Source of the DNA: Planctomycetota bacterium
GTDB lineage: Bacteria > Planctomycetota > Planctomycetia > Pirellulales > Pirellulaceae
Assembly (NCBI GenBank): GCA_029259935.1
Contig: JAJDEH010000253.1
Coordinates: 1 to 38,587 of the forward strand
Reading direction: 5' to 3'
DNA length: 38,587 bases
Below are positions 6,269 through 15,576 of the stretch, piece after piece. The position numbers and the translations under genes are program-made. The notes under the pieces were generated by a model that did no database searches, had not been told where the DNA came from, and saw nothing but the letters and a program-made list of their open reading frames with translations. Each line of letters begins with the position of its first letter. Position 1 is the first letter of the stretch.

Positions 6269-9124
6269 TCAATCGGCGGCTTGCGGTTTGAGTAGTTTTT
6301 CAAGATCCGCAGTCAAATCGCCGACCTTGTGAGTGACGGCGACAATGTTGCCCTTTTGATCGACCAGCATCATGGTCGGAATGCCACGAACTCCATATTT
6401 CTCGGCGAGTTGTTTGGTACCGTCGCCCGCCAAGTTTTCCCAGGGGATTTCGTTCTCGTCGATGTACTTGGCCAGCGCTTCGAGGTCTTTGTCCAAGCTG
6501 ACCCCAACCACTTCGAAACCGGCTTCCTTGTGCTTCTTGTAAAGCTCCTTGACGTGCGGCATTTCACGGCGGCAGGGGCCGCACCAAGTGGCCCAAAAGT
6601 CGACCAACACGACCTTGCCGCGATACGCTTTCCAGTTGAACTCGGCACCCAGGGCCGTGACGCCTTCCAGCTCAAGCGGCTTGCCGACCAAATCGGAACT
6701 GCTCGCCTTCGGAGCCTTGGCCAGCTTCTTGCCGTAACTGGCCAGTTCCTTGTTCTTGCTTCTTGCAAACAGCTTGCCAAAGTCGCCGAAATGTTTTTCA
6801 CGCAGATCGCCGTACTTTTCCTTTTCGGCTTCGTCGGCGCTGTCCAGCCGATTGATGGCGTGCACCGTACTCGACGCCAAACGCAAGTGCTTTTCGCCCA
6901 GCTTCTCGGCCTCGAAGAACGTTTTCAGTTCGGCAAGCAATTCGGTTACTTGCGCTAACGTTAATTCGTCCACGTTGAGAACACGGCGTTCCAGTTGCAG
7001 GAACTTGACTTCCTTGGCGATCTGTTTGTCTGTTTCACCCGCGATCTCTTCGACGAATTTTTCCAGTTGCTGGTCCGCCTTTTCGTTGCCCAGCGAAGCC
7101 CGTTTGTGAAGGATCGAGATCTTCGACAAGGCGGCAAGGCGGCGGTAGCTGGCCTTGGCGTCTTCCGCCAACACGCGGTCGGCGGCATCGACAATGGCAT
7201 CGGCGAAACCGTCGCGCTTCTTGATGCTGCGAGGTTTCTCTTCCATGTCGAGGATAAAATCGACGAGCTTGTCGACCGAAAGTCCGGCCGGAGCCAGGTA
7301 GGGATTTACTTTTTCCTCGGCATCGTCTTCCTCTGCATCCTCTTCGGCAATGGCGCCGACCAAGGAAACAAAGAACGTCTGGCTTGGCTGTGTGGAATCC
7401 GATTTGAATCGCGGCCGTTCGATCGCGCCCGATTTGTTAGTACCCGGTCGCTGAGCGGCTCGCGCCGGCGGAGTGCCGTTGGGAGAACCGGGGCCGGTGG
7501 TCAGCTTTCCAGGGCCAAGCAGGCGTGTCAGTTCCTTTTCCAACCGTGGCCCGCGCACGTGTATTCCTTCGACGATGCCCTGCTTGTTAATCAGCACGCC
7601 GAGAAAGGGTGCTCCTTCGATTCCGCAAGCCACGGCCATTGGACTCTTATCAACGCCACGACTGGCGGCGTCGGCCGCAACCACGGTCGGCCAAGAAAGC
7701 TGCTGGGCCCCGAAGAAGCTCTTCAGCCGTTCTGGATCTTCATTCAAATTGATGCCGACAACCTCGAATCCTTTTTCTCGAAAGGCTTTCAAGTTGTTTC
7801 GCAAATTGGAAATCTCGGCCATCGACTGCGGCGACCAAGTGGTCCAGAAGTCGACCAAAACGACGCGGCCTTGATAGGGGGACCAATTGAAAGGCTGTCC
7901 ATCCAACGTCACGCCGCTTACTTCAAATGGCCGCCCGATCAGAGCGAGACGCCGCATTCCGTTGGTCGCTCGACGGCGCGCGGTTTGAGCCAGTTCTTGA
8001 TCGCGATGATTGGCATAGGTTTGAATGACAAGTTGGTAGATCTGCTGAGCGGCCGGCAAATTGCCGCCGACTTCCATGTTTTGTCCTGCCGAAATGGCGA
8101 TCTCCATTTGAGCCAAATCGGGCTCGGGACCGAACAACTGTTGAACCGCCTGCAGCAGGACCGTGTCGGAACCAGGTTGCTTCGTGCGGGCGGCTTCGAT
8201 CTTCTTGGGGAAATCCAAGGCCAGCATTTTCGATTGCACAATCATGCTGCTGGCGAAGTTGGCGATCTGTTCATTCTCGTTGTTCTTCAGCGCGCCGCCG
8301 AACATCGCCATCACTTCACCCGCTTGGGTTTGAAATCCCGCCTCGAACAGGCTCGTGGATACTTGATCGGCGAAATCGATGAAGGCCGAATGTCCTTCCT
8401 TGTCGGTCAACAGGTCGGCCAACGATTGCTTGAGCGAAGCGTAGTCGTCATTCTGTCCCTGAACAAAATCTCGAACATTGAACAGAATGGTCCGCATCTT
8501 TCCAACCCGAGCGATACTGGGGTCCGAATCGGTGGACAAAGTTTTGCAAAACCGGATCAGTCTGGTTTCGTGAGGTCCGGCAGCGATCGCCGCCGAGTTC
8601 TGGCCCGCCGCTTGTTCAATCGCCATCCGTTCATTGTGGGCGAGTGTACTCAATACATAGATTTTGGTGTCGGCGGCTTGGGCGCGGAGTTCCGCGATGG
8701 TCGCGATCGACAACAGCCGGTCACAGCCGTCGCTGATCGCGGTGATGATCTTGAGTTGCTCTTCCGCGCTTTGCGGTTCGATATTGCCAACTTGTTTGAC
8801 GAACTCAAAGATTTCCTCGGGGGTGCCGTCGGGAACTTCGTAAGACTGTCGAGGAGTGTCGGCTCCCAAGGCTTGACTTGAAATGACGGGCGGCTTGGTG
8901 ACGGGACCCGAAGATCCAGTGCCTGACCCCGGCGAGTCATCGGTGGATTGAGTGGAAGCCTGGCCGCCGGACGAACCGTTCTGGCCACCTCCTGAATTCG
9001 AGACGTTTTGTGTCGATTCGCCAGAGCCGCAGCCGGGTGCCATCACCACGGTGAAGGCGAAAAGCATGCCTGCTAGCGAAGCCGCCGCGAGATTTCGTTG
9101 GGTGAGAATTTGAGTGTGGGACAT
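6269..9124 (-). CDS. Two-domain TlpA/thioredoxin-like lipoprotein, first domain degenerate
   Basis: A 951-residue envelope protein. The N terminus has a hydrophobic signal segment ending APGC at Cys32, an imperfect lipobox, followed by a long Ser/Gly/Thr linker, so a lipoprotein is likely. Residues 398-540 form a TlpA-like domain whose active site reads WTTWSPQS instead of WCxxC, so it should be redox inactive. Residues 812-950 form a second TlpA-like domain with intact WCGPC (847-851) and a cis-proline site GIPT. Between and before them are helical, partly charged regions, including an acidic run (EEDAEEDDAEE). TlpA proteins reduce or oxidise thiols of exported proteins; substrates are unknown here. 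The frame is open 50 codons upstream, but the ATG at 9124 places the signal peptide at the N terminus. The gene is convergent with the fumarase gene and divergent from the EF-hand gene. Confidence 0.88.
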   Translation of the reverse strand: MSHTQILTQRNLAAASLAGMLFAFTVVMAPGCGSGESTQNVSNSGGGQNGSSGGQASTQSTDDSPGSGTGSSGPVTKPPVISSQALGADTPRQSYEVPDGTPEEIFEFVKQVGNIEPQSAEEQLKIITAISDGCDRLLSIATIAELRAQAADTKIYVLSTLAHNERMAIEQAAGQNSAAIAAGPHETRLIRFCKTLSTDSDPSIARVGKMRTILFNVRDFVQGQNDDYASLKQSLADLLTDKEGHSAFIDFADQVSTSLFEAGFQTQAGEVMAMFGGALKNNENEQIANFASSMIVQSKMLALDFPKKIEAARTKQPGSDTVLLQAVQQLFGPEPDLAQMEIAISAGQNMEVGGNLPAAQQIYQLVIQTYANHRDQELAQTARRRATNGMRRLALIGRPFEVSGVTLDGQPFNWSPYQGRVVLVDFWTTWSPQSMAEISNLRNNLKAFREKGFEVVGINLNEDPERLKSFFGAQQLSWPTVVAADAASRGVDKSPMAVACGIEGAPFLGVLINKQGIVEGIHVRGPRLEKELTRLLGPGKLTTGPGSPNGTPPARAAQRPGTNKSGAIERPRFKSDSTQPSQTFFVSLVGAIAEEDAEEDDAEEKVNPYLAPAGLSVDKLVDFILDMEEKPRSIKKRDGFADAIVDAADRVLAEDAKASYRRLAALSKISILHKRASLGNEKADQQLEKFVEEIAGETDKQIAKEVKFLQLERRVLNVDELTLAQVTELLAELKTFFEAEKLGEKHLRLASSTVHAINRLDSADEAEKEKYGDLREKHFGDFGKLFARSKNKELASYGKKLAKAPKASSSDLVGKPLELEGVTALGAEFNWKAYRGKVVLVDFWATWCGPCRREMPHVKELYKKHKEAGFEVVGVSLDKDLEALAKYIDENEIPWENLAGDGTKQLAEKYGVRGIPTMMLVDQKGNIVAVTHKVGDLTADLEKLLKPQAAD

Positions 9125-9525
9125 GAGATGTAACCTCGTCAAACTTGGATGAAAAGGGTCGCTGCGGGAATGTTGCGGCGAGCTTATAGGGGCGGCATTG
9201 TAGGAGAATCGATAAAACCGGGCATCCCCGATTCTCACGGCCCAGACAAGGTATTTTGTACCGCCTGGGACCATGGTTCACCAAACAAAATCCCCGAATT
9301 ACCGAGGAATACTGCCCGGCGGTCAGAAACGAATGGACGACCGCGCGCCAGGGCGAATTACGGCACCCTTAACAATCGGGCCCGCGGCGAGCCGAATGCG
9401 GGCCGATTTTGGAAATCTTGCGAAACCCGCCGAGCGTGCTGGTGTTTATTATTCTGAACGAGCAAGCTCAATTCACGTCACATTCCATCACTCGACTCAT
9501 TCGTTTCAGAACAGGGAATCGATCC
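9125..9525. other. Divergent intergenic region
   Basis: This 401-base region separates the TlpA-like gene (minus) from the EF-hand gene (plus) and must hold promoters for both. I see AT-rich hexamers near 9185-9203 and 9447 but no pair with good spacing, and no gene. Confidence 0.5.
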
Positions 9526-10254
9526 ATGAAGTTTATGCAGGTTGCTATCGCCGCGCTGTTGATGGCCGTCACGATTTCACCCACCTTTGGAGAAGAACCA
9601 GGAGATCGAAAGGCCAAGGCGAAAAGAGCGGGCCAAGCCGGCGCCGGCCAGCGCGGCGCACGCTTTCGCGAACTGAAAAAGAAGTTTGACAAAGACGGCG
9701 ACGGCAAACTAAGCGACGCCGAGAAAGCCGAACTTCGCAAGCATATACAAGCCAATGGTGGTGGGAATGGTGGCCGTCCGAACCGTGCCGAACTGATCAA
9801 AAAGTTCGACAAGGACGGCGACGGCAAATTGAATGAACAAGAGCGCAAGGCAGCCATGGCGTCGCGGGGCAAGCGGCCGGGAAACGGCGGCGACCGGCCG
9901 AATCGGGCAGAGATTTTGAAGAAGTTCGACAAGGATGGCGATGGCAAACTGAATGAACAGGAACGCCAAGCGGCCATGGCCGCCGGCCGCGCCGCGATGG
10001 AAAAGAGATTCGACAAAGACGGCGACGGCAAGCTGAACGAAGAAGAACGAGCGGCGATGCGCAAGGCAATGGAAGAACGCCGCAAGAACGGCGGAGCCGC
10101 TGGCCGGCCCACCGATTCCGCCGCCGCCCCGGCTCGCAAGAATCGGCTCAGCGACGAGGTACTCAAGAAGTTCGACAAAGACGGCGACGGCGAACTAAAC
10201 GCCGAAGAGCGAAAAGCGGCCCGCGCTTCAAAACGGCCCAAAGACGCTGAATAG
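9526..10254 (+). CDS. Secreted five-EF-hand calcium-binding protein
   Basis: The 242-residue protein begins with a Sec signal peptide (MKFMQVAIAALLMAVTISP, likely cut near FGEE). It then carries five EF-hand loops of the form FDKDGDGKLxxxE, all nearly identical; the fifth has GEL in place of GKL. The acidic loop residues at positions 1, 3, 5 and 12 are kept in each, so calcium binding is expected. Linkers are basic and rich in Gly, Asn and Arg. The start at ATG 9526 is supported by aggga eight bases upstream and by the signal peptide. The frame is open further upstream but that part is not signal-like. A terminator follows 38 bases after the stop, so it is probably a single-gene transcript. 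The precise role, whether calcium sensing, storage or matrix binding outside the cell, cannot be told. Confidence 0.88.
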   Translation: MKFMQVAIAALLMAVTISPTFGEEPGDRKAKAKRAGQAGAGQRGARFRELKKKFDKDGDGKLSDAEKAELRKHIQANGGGNGGRPNRAELIKKFDKDGDGKLNEQERKAAMASRGKRPGNGGDRPNRAEILKKFDKDGDGKLNEQERQAAMAAGRAAMEKRFDKDGDGKLNEEERAAMRKAMEERRKNGGAAGRPTDSAAAPARKNRLSDEVLKKFDKDGDGELNAEERKAARASKRPKDAE

Positions 10255-10291
10255 CCCCGCGTAAAAAACAACGAGCGACCCCCATCGGACA

Positions 10292-10342
10292 GCCCGGTGC
10301 GACTTCGAGTCAAAGACTCAAAGCACCGGGCGTCTTTTTTTT
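10292..10342 (+). terminator. Rho-independent terminator of the EF-hand gene
   Basis: A perfect 9-bp GC-rich stem (gcccggtgc 10292-10300, gcaccgggc 10323-10331) is followed by gtc and eight T residues (10335-10342). A small nested stem gagtc/gactc lies in the loop. Confidence 0.85.
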
Positions 10343-10806
10343 GCGCCAGTGCCTTGGAAAGAGGCTCGCGTCCATCTTCGACCGCACCCCGGACGACGTG
10401 CATGGACTGCACTGTCTTGCCCTGCCCCAAACTAATAGTCGTGCCCCGTTGGGATGTCGGAGGTGTTTTGACCCTTTCCGGGACGCTTCGCTCGGCACTG
10501 GAACGACTTGAAGTGTTGGTTCGAAAAGCCTTCCCGCAGGAGATCGTCTCCAGTCCGACGTGGTTGTTCACGAATGCTGAAAGTGGCGTAACGCCGTTGA
10601 TAACGGAAGCGTTTTGGCTTAGGCTCGCGGTTGGTGGCCGTTCGATGTCGCGGGTGTCGTGTCGCGAATTCACGGGCAGGCCTTCATGCGTTGGGAAGGC
10701 AGCAGTGTGACGCTGAACAATCGTTGCCTTGACCGCGCAAAACGTGGCAAAGCTCACGTGGCATCCCTTTACTTCAGGCCATTCCAGTCAATGCGAGGAG
10801 AACGCA
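10343..10806. other. Gene-free stretch before the protease gene
   Basis: Open frames on both strands have no recognisable features, and the plus-strand one begins inside the terminator. The end of the region contains the ribosome binding site gaggag (10795-10800) of the protease gene. No promoter with both boxes was found. Confidence 0.5.
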
Positions 10807-13146
10807 ATGCAATTTGCAAAGTGGTCAGCAATGTGGTTCGCCATCTTCATGTCGCCCGTGTTCGCGCATGCCCAAGGAGGAATTCCGGCAGCGACCTTGA
10901 CGAAGCTTAAAGCGGCAACCGTGTTTATCAAGGTTGAATCACTCAATCGGTCGCAAACGGGGTCTGGTTTTGTCATCGAAAGAGAGGGAACGGAGGGTGT
11001 CGTTGTCACGAATGCGCACGTCGTTCGCACGCGACAAAACGCCACTTCAAAGATCAACTGCATGTTCAACAGTGGAAGTTCCGACGAATTTGGGGCGCGG
11101 GCAACGATTGTCGGAATCGACGATGCGAATGATTTGGCAGTCTTGAAAGTAAGCCACGAGCGGCTACCAGAGCCGCTCGATATCGTTTCGGAAGTCGAGG
11201 TTCGAGAAACTCTTCCCGTTCTGATACTGGGTTTTCCGTTTGGCCGGTTCCTGGCGACCAGCAGCCGCAGTCCGTCCATCACGATCTCCAAGGGCACGGT
11301 CTCCAGTATCCGGACGGACGATGCCGGCAGAACGGCATTCCTGCAAATTGACGGGGACATCAATCCGGGGAATTCCGGCGGCCCTATCGTGACCGAGTCC
11401 GGCGCGCTCGTTGGGATTTCGGTCGCCACGTTAACAGGTACTCAGATTGGCCTTGCCATACCAAAGCAGCAACTCAAGGAAATGTTGCTAGGACGTGTTG
11501 CGGCAGTAACCTGGGCGTTCGATCGGCGTGTAGGAAAGAAGGCCGAATTCAACACGTCGGTGGCGTTGATAGATCCAAAGCAAAACCTTGATGAAGTGTC
11601 GATTCTGACGGTGAATCAGCACGGTGTCTCGGCCAAGGCAACGCCAGACGAGGATACCCGGTGGAAGGCCGTCGCCGAAAACATGGTCGTCACTCCGCTG
11701 AAAATGAAGGGTTCCGTCGCTCACGGGAAGGTGGCGTTGGAAATCGCAAAGGAGAGTTCAAAGTACTTATTCCAATTGCGTTTCACGCGCAGCGATGGGC
11801 GGGTTTTTCTGACTGCCCCCGCAGAATTTGATGCAGCTTCAGGTTCGATCCCCAAGCCGAACAGCGTCGTCAAACATTCCCCTCGAGGCAATGCAACAAC
11901 CTCGGAACCCAAGAGTTTATCGGAGCGCGAAGACGTACTCCGGGTCCTTGAATTGCCCGGAACGGTCACCAGCGTCGTTGCAGGCGGTGGAGGCCGATTC
12001 CTCATGCTGCAGATTGATTTGGAAGAGCAAATTGTGGTCTTCGATGTTCGTGAGAAAAAGATCGTTCTAACGATCCCAGCGCCATCGGACGCTCTTTGCG
12101 CGGCCTGCCAAGAGGAGGCATTCGTCGTTACACCCTTCGACAATCAAATCACTCGTTGGTCATTGAAAACGATGGAAAAGGTGTCGACAAAACCGCTGCC
12201 AATCGATGGTAGCGTAAAAGCGGTCGCGATGGGGAGTGCATCCACGGGTCCGATGCTGATTCACTGGGCAGAAGGAAGCGGGGCGCTGGATGCAGCCCAC
12301 TTCAGCCTGATGAACATCGACACGTATCAAATAGAGCGAATCAATCGTGCGCGGTATTCACGAGATGAAACGGAGAAAGAGGCGACGAAAAGAGTCCATT
12401 TTCGCAACGGAACCTCTGTCCGGGAAACTGTCTATATCCGTGCATCGGCGAACGGGGAAGCCTTTGGATTCTGGAGTACTTCTGGTTCACCAAGAGGAAT
12501 GCAAACGCTGGTCCTTGGCTCAAAACCAAGGACTTTTTACGAGCACGACACAGTCGGCCACATAGCTCCGACAGCCGATGGCAAGAAGATCTGTACCGCC
12601 CGAGGACTTTACGGCGTCGACCTGGTAAGGAATTTCAGAACTACGCCTTGTGTTCCGACTTACGATGCAAAATACCACATTGCGGTGACGGAAAACGACA
12701 TGCAGGTGAAAGATTCCTCCAACGGACAAACGGTCGTTTCAATTCCGAACGTGGACAAAAAGCTCACTGATTCGCGTGAGATGATGTACGGGCGGCATGG
12801 GTCACGATTGTCATTTGACCAACGAATTCACTGTGTCCCCGACGAAGGTGTTTTGGTTTCCATATTGTCGGGTGACAGTACTCTAGTCGTGCAAGATGTT
12901 CCGCTAAAGACTTCGCCCAGACCTAATCAACCTCAAGGCGACAAGCAGCCGGCTGAGGAAGAGAACGAAGTTCGCCAGTGGAAAGATGAGACCGGACAGT
13001 TCGCAATCACGGCTCGTTTGACCGCTGTGGAGGGAAGCAAAGTCAGGCTGACTACTCCTGATGGTCGCGAGCTTTCCGTCGCGATCAATACTCTAAGTAA
13101 CGGCGATGTCGAATACGTCATATCGCACCGGAAGAACGATCGTTAA
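10807..13146 (+). CDS. Secreted trypsin-like serine protease with C-terminal SHD1 domain
   Basis: A 779-residue exported protein. A signal peptide ends near FAHA (22). Residues 30-230 are a DegP/HtrA-like protease: His71 in TNAHVV, Asp109 in NDLAVLKV, and Ser190 in PGNSGGP, so all three catalytic residues are present. No PDZ domain is apparent. The middle (about 380-720) has strand-rich segments such as FLMLQIDLEEQIVVFDVREKK (quoted in part) that resemble beta-propeller blades. The last 55 residues match the SLA1 homology domain SHD1 (WKDETGQFAITARL, VRLTTPDGRELSVAI), a domain unusually common in planctomycetes. The ATG at 10807 is supported by gaggag six bases upstream and by the signal peptide. 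It may degrade or guard proteins in the envelope; the substrate is unknown. Confidence 0.87.
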   Translation: MQFAKWSAMWFAIFMSPVFAHAQGGIPAATLTKLKAATVFIKVESLNRSQTGSGFVIEREGTEGVVVTNAHVVRTRQNATSKINCMFNSGSSDEFGARATIVGIDDANDLAVLKVSHERLPEPLDIVSEVEVRETLPVLILGFPFGRFLATSSRSPSITISKGTVSSIRTDDAGRTAFLQIDGDINPGNSGGPIVTESGALVGISVATLTGTQIGLAIPKQQLKEMLLGRVAAVTWAFDRRVGKKAEFNTSVALIDPKQNLDEVSILTVNQHGVSAKATPDEDTRWKAVAENMVVTPLKMKGSVAHGKVALEIAKESSKYLFQLRFTRSDGRVFLTAPAEFDAASGSIPKPNSVVKHSPRGNATTSEPKSLSEREDVLRVLELPGTVTSVVAGGGGRFLMLQIDLEEQIVVFDVREKKIVLTIPAPSDALCAACQEEAFVVTPFDNQITRWSLKTMEKVSTKPLPIDGSVKAVAMGSASTGPMLIHWAEGSGALDAAHFSLMNIDTYQIERINRARYSRDETEKEATKRVHFRNGTSVRETVYIRASANGEAFGFWSTSGSPRGMQTLVLGSKPRTFYEHDTVGHIAPTADGKKICTARGLYGVDLVRNFRTTPCVPTYDAKYHIAVTENDMQVKDSSNGQTVVSIPNVDKKLTDSREMMYGRHGSRLSFDQRIHCVPDEGVLVSILSGDSTLVVQDVPLKTSPRPNQPQGDKQPAEEENEVRQWKDETGQFAITARLTAVEGSKVRLTTPDGRELSVAINTLSNGDVEYVISHRKNDR

Positions 13147-13276
13147 TTGGCTGGGCCGCCCGCTACCCAATGTTTACGGTGTGACTTCCGGGGCATCGTC
13201 CGCGGATTTTTCTGATTTGGTGCGTGAACATGAGCGTTACCAATGGGGGACACTGATCCATGGGTAATCAAAACCG

Positions 13277-13960
13277 ATGACCTTCGAACTGAAGTTGAAT
13301 GACGATGAGCTTCACGCTTTGCGACGCGTGATCATTGAAAGCAAGTTCGCGGAGGATCCCAGTGATACGGATATCGCGGGAAGTCCCCTAGTAGCGGACA
13401 TCGCAAATCGCGTGTTTTCCGTAGCACTTTTCGGACAGCGGGCGCACAAACTGCACTTAGTCGACTATCATCGGATATCGGCCATAGCGCGCAAACGTGT
13501 AACGGAGTGCGCGGCAGCAGGACTTTGGCGCACCATGACAGAGGATCAGCAGTTTGAGTACATTTGCGCGGTTTGCGCGCCGTACGAGATTGACACCGAA
13601 GCACTTGATGAAATTCGGCGTCTTGCTGAATCCGTGAAAGTCGTCGAGCGGCGTGAAATCCACGACGAGGTTTCTCGTGGCTTGGATCTTTGGATGCAGG
13701 AAGTTCAATATCAACCAATGACCCGAGATCTAAACGTCTACGTCGGCGATACCCCAATGGGGGCACCGGTCCGGAAAATCGCGTTTCGCTCAGTGGCAGA
13801 TTTTCGTAGTGAAGAAAAAGGCTGCAGAACGGCGAACGGCCCTGACTTTGACGGGATTGATGTTCACGACTACGGAGTTACGGTTCGGTACCGGTTTTGT
13901 GCGCATGATTGCGTCATCAGCTTCGCCGCGGACGGCGAGTATGAAGTTGTTGAACTGTGA
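13277..13960 (+). CDS. Hypothetical protein, 227 residues
   Basis: I do not recognise this protein. It has no signal peptide or membrane segment, so it should be cytoplasmic. The first 135 residues look helical and acidic (ELKLNDDELHALRR), and the last 80 look strand-rich with the sequence VHDYGVTVRYRFCAHDCVISF. It has four cysteines in the second half. The start has no clear ribosome binding site, so it could be weakly translated. It lies 130 bases after the protease gene on the same strand. Codon use is compatible with a real gene, but evidence is limited to the long open frame and normal amino-acid composition. Confidence 0.6.
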   Translation: MTFELKLNDDELHALRRVIIESKFAEDPSDTDIAGSPLVADIANRVFSVALFGQRAHKLHLVDYHRISAIARKRVTECAAAGLWRTMTEDQQFEYICAVCAPYEIDTEALDEIRRLAESVKVVERREIHDEVSRGLDLWMQEVQYQPMTRDLNVYVGDTPMGAPVRKIAFRSVADFRSEEKGCRTANGPDFDGIDVHDYGVTVRYRFCAHDCVISFAADGEYEVVEL

Positions 13961-14072
13961 CGGGCGCATCGTAGTACAATGGGCATGAGGCCGAGGGACG
14001 AGGCTTGAAGCCGGGGCGGATTGTGATGGTGGCGGCCGGCGAGGCACGCGATTCGCCGACTGTTTCTTCCGC

Positions 14073-15479
14073 TTAGACAAACAGATCTTCAATCGGCTTG
14101 CCGTCCGCCAAGCGATGGGGACGACCGGTCTTGTCGTGTATTTCGGACTGCGGGTTGAGGCCGAATCGCCAATAGATTGTTGCCGCCAGATCTGCCGGAG
14201 TGACCGCGTCGCTGGCAGGATACGCACCCAGGTGATCGCTCGCGCCGAAGGTCATGCCGCCGCGAACACCGCCGCCCGCTAAAGTGATGCTGTAGCAATC
14301 CGGCCAATGGTCGCGGCCAGCGTTCTTGTTGATTTTTGGCGTGCGCCCGAACTCGCCGAGTGCCACCACCAATGTCGATTCCAGCAAACCTCGGTCGTGC
14401 AAATCCTCGATCAACGCCGAGTACGCTCGGTCGGCCGGCGGCAGCAAGCGATCCTTGTGTTCGCCAAAGTTGTTGGAATGCGAATCCCAGTTTTGGCCCT
14501 GCTGTCGGAAGTCATAAACATTCACGAAAGGTATGCCAGCCTCGACCAATCGCCGGGCGAGCAGCACATTCTGGCCGCGCAACTGATGGCCGTGAACTTC
14601 GCGCACGCCTGGGGGCGGCTTGTCTGGATACAATCCGTAACGCTCGCGCATCGCCGGGGGTTCTTCTTCGATTCGCAAGGCCCGCGCGAGGGCTTCCGAC
14701 TGCATCAATTCAAGGGCTTTCTCGTGCAACGCCTTGACCTGTCGGGATTGCGGCAAGTCGTTCAACGCCGAACCGGTTGCCAACTGCTCTGTCAGCGCTT
14801 TCCGCTGCATCAGCCGCTGAATCGAAAGTTCCGACGGCCGCGACAACACCTCCGCGCGAAAACTGACGTTGGCCGGGTCGCCATTGATGGAAAACGGATC
14901 GTAGGCCGAGCCTAGGAATCCGCCGCCCTGACAGGGCGTATCCACGACGTTATGGAAAACCCAAGGCAGCGCGGCGTGCGGCACGTCGATGTCGAGGCCG
15001 CGACGCATGTAGCTCACGCTCGCGCCATGACAGGGATAGAATTGCGGAGTCGGGGCGAATTCTTCACGATCGCCTTGGGGAGATTGCCTTCCGGTCAGCG
15101 TTTCCGTCGATGCCGAGTCGTGCAAACGATTCGTGTGGTGCATGCCGCGAACGACTCCCACGTGGTGCATGACTTTGGCGGTGTGTGGCAAGTGTTCGCT
15201 GATTTGCAAGCCGGGTACGGAAGTTGAAATCGGATTGAATTCACCGCGTACTTCACTTGGCGCGTTCGGCTTCATATCGAACGTATCAAGGTGGCTCGGG
15301 CCGCCGTAGTAAAAAATCACGATACACGATCGGATTTTCGCCTTGGCGGTGACCGAGCCGGCATTCGCTCCGTGGACCGAGCGGGCGCGAAGCAATCCCC
15401 CAAGATTCAAGGCTACACAGCCCGCACTTCCAAGCCGCAAGGCTTGCCGGCGATTAAGACTTTGTTGTGAGTTAGGCAC
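14073..15479 (-). CDS. DUF1501 family protein, Tat-exported
   Basis: This 468-residue protein has a twin-arginine signal (NRRQALRLGSAG) followed by a hydrophobic stretch. The body has the DUF1501 features SCIVIFYYGGPSHLDTFDMKP, HTNRLHDSASTETLTG (part), VYDFRQQGQNWDSH and LVVALGEFGRTPKIN with GRDHWP. The family has an alkaline-phosphatase/sulfatase-like fold; its biochemical role is not settled. It is usually paired with a DUF1549/DUF1553 cytochrome-like gene, and none is visible here, so this is a solitary copy. The start codon is GTG, and the N terminus fits the family. It is downstream of the 278-residue secreted protein on the same strand, with a gap of 97 bases. Confidence 0.9.
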   Translation of the reverse strand: MPNSQQSLNRRQALRLGSAGCVALNLGGLLRARSVHGANAGSVTAKAKIRSCIVIFYYGGPSHLDTFDMKPNAPSEVRGEFNPISTSVPGLQISEHLPHTAKVMHHVGVVRGMHHTNRLHDSASTETLTGRQSPQGDREEFAPTPQFYPCHGASVSYMRRGLDIDVPHAALPWVFHNVVDTPCQGGGFLGSAYDPFSINGDPANVSFRAEVLSRPSELSIQRLMQRKALTEQLATGSALNDLPQSRQVKALHEKALELMQSEALARALRIEEEPPAMRERYGLYPDKPPPGVREVHGHQLRGQNVLLARRLVEAGIPFVNVYDFRQQGQNWDSHSNNFGEHKDRLLPPADRAYSALIEDLHDRGLLESTLVVALGEFGRTPKINKNAGRDHWPDCYSITLAGGGVRGGMTFGASDHLGAYPASDAVTPADLAATIYWRFGLNPQSEIHDKTGRPHRLADGKPIEDLFV

Positions 15480-15576
15480 GAAGGGCCTTGTGGGTTGGAC
15501 GCGAAAGGCATGGGGGAAGCTGATCCCGTCAAGGATGCTGGATTATAGCGTTGATGGATCACAACGAAAAGAAAAA

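Noticed and set aside
6995..8881. A 628-residue open frame on the plus strand
   Set aside because: It lies entirely antisense to the TlpA-like gene, has no recognisable domain, and arises from the GC-rich codon pattern of the real gene.
9656..10240. CRISPR-like repeat array
   Set aside because: The repeats are coding EF-hand loops with irregular spacing, and the spacers are in-frame protein linkers.
10297..10710. A 137-residue open frame on the plus strand
   Set aside because: It begins inside the terminator stem, has no ribosome binding site and no family features.
9468..10757. A 429-residue open frame on the minus strand
   Set aside because: It is antisense to the EF-hand repeats and the terminator, and its repetitive Ser/Leu/Pro composition is the mirror of those repeats.
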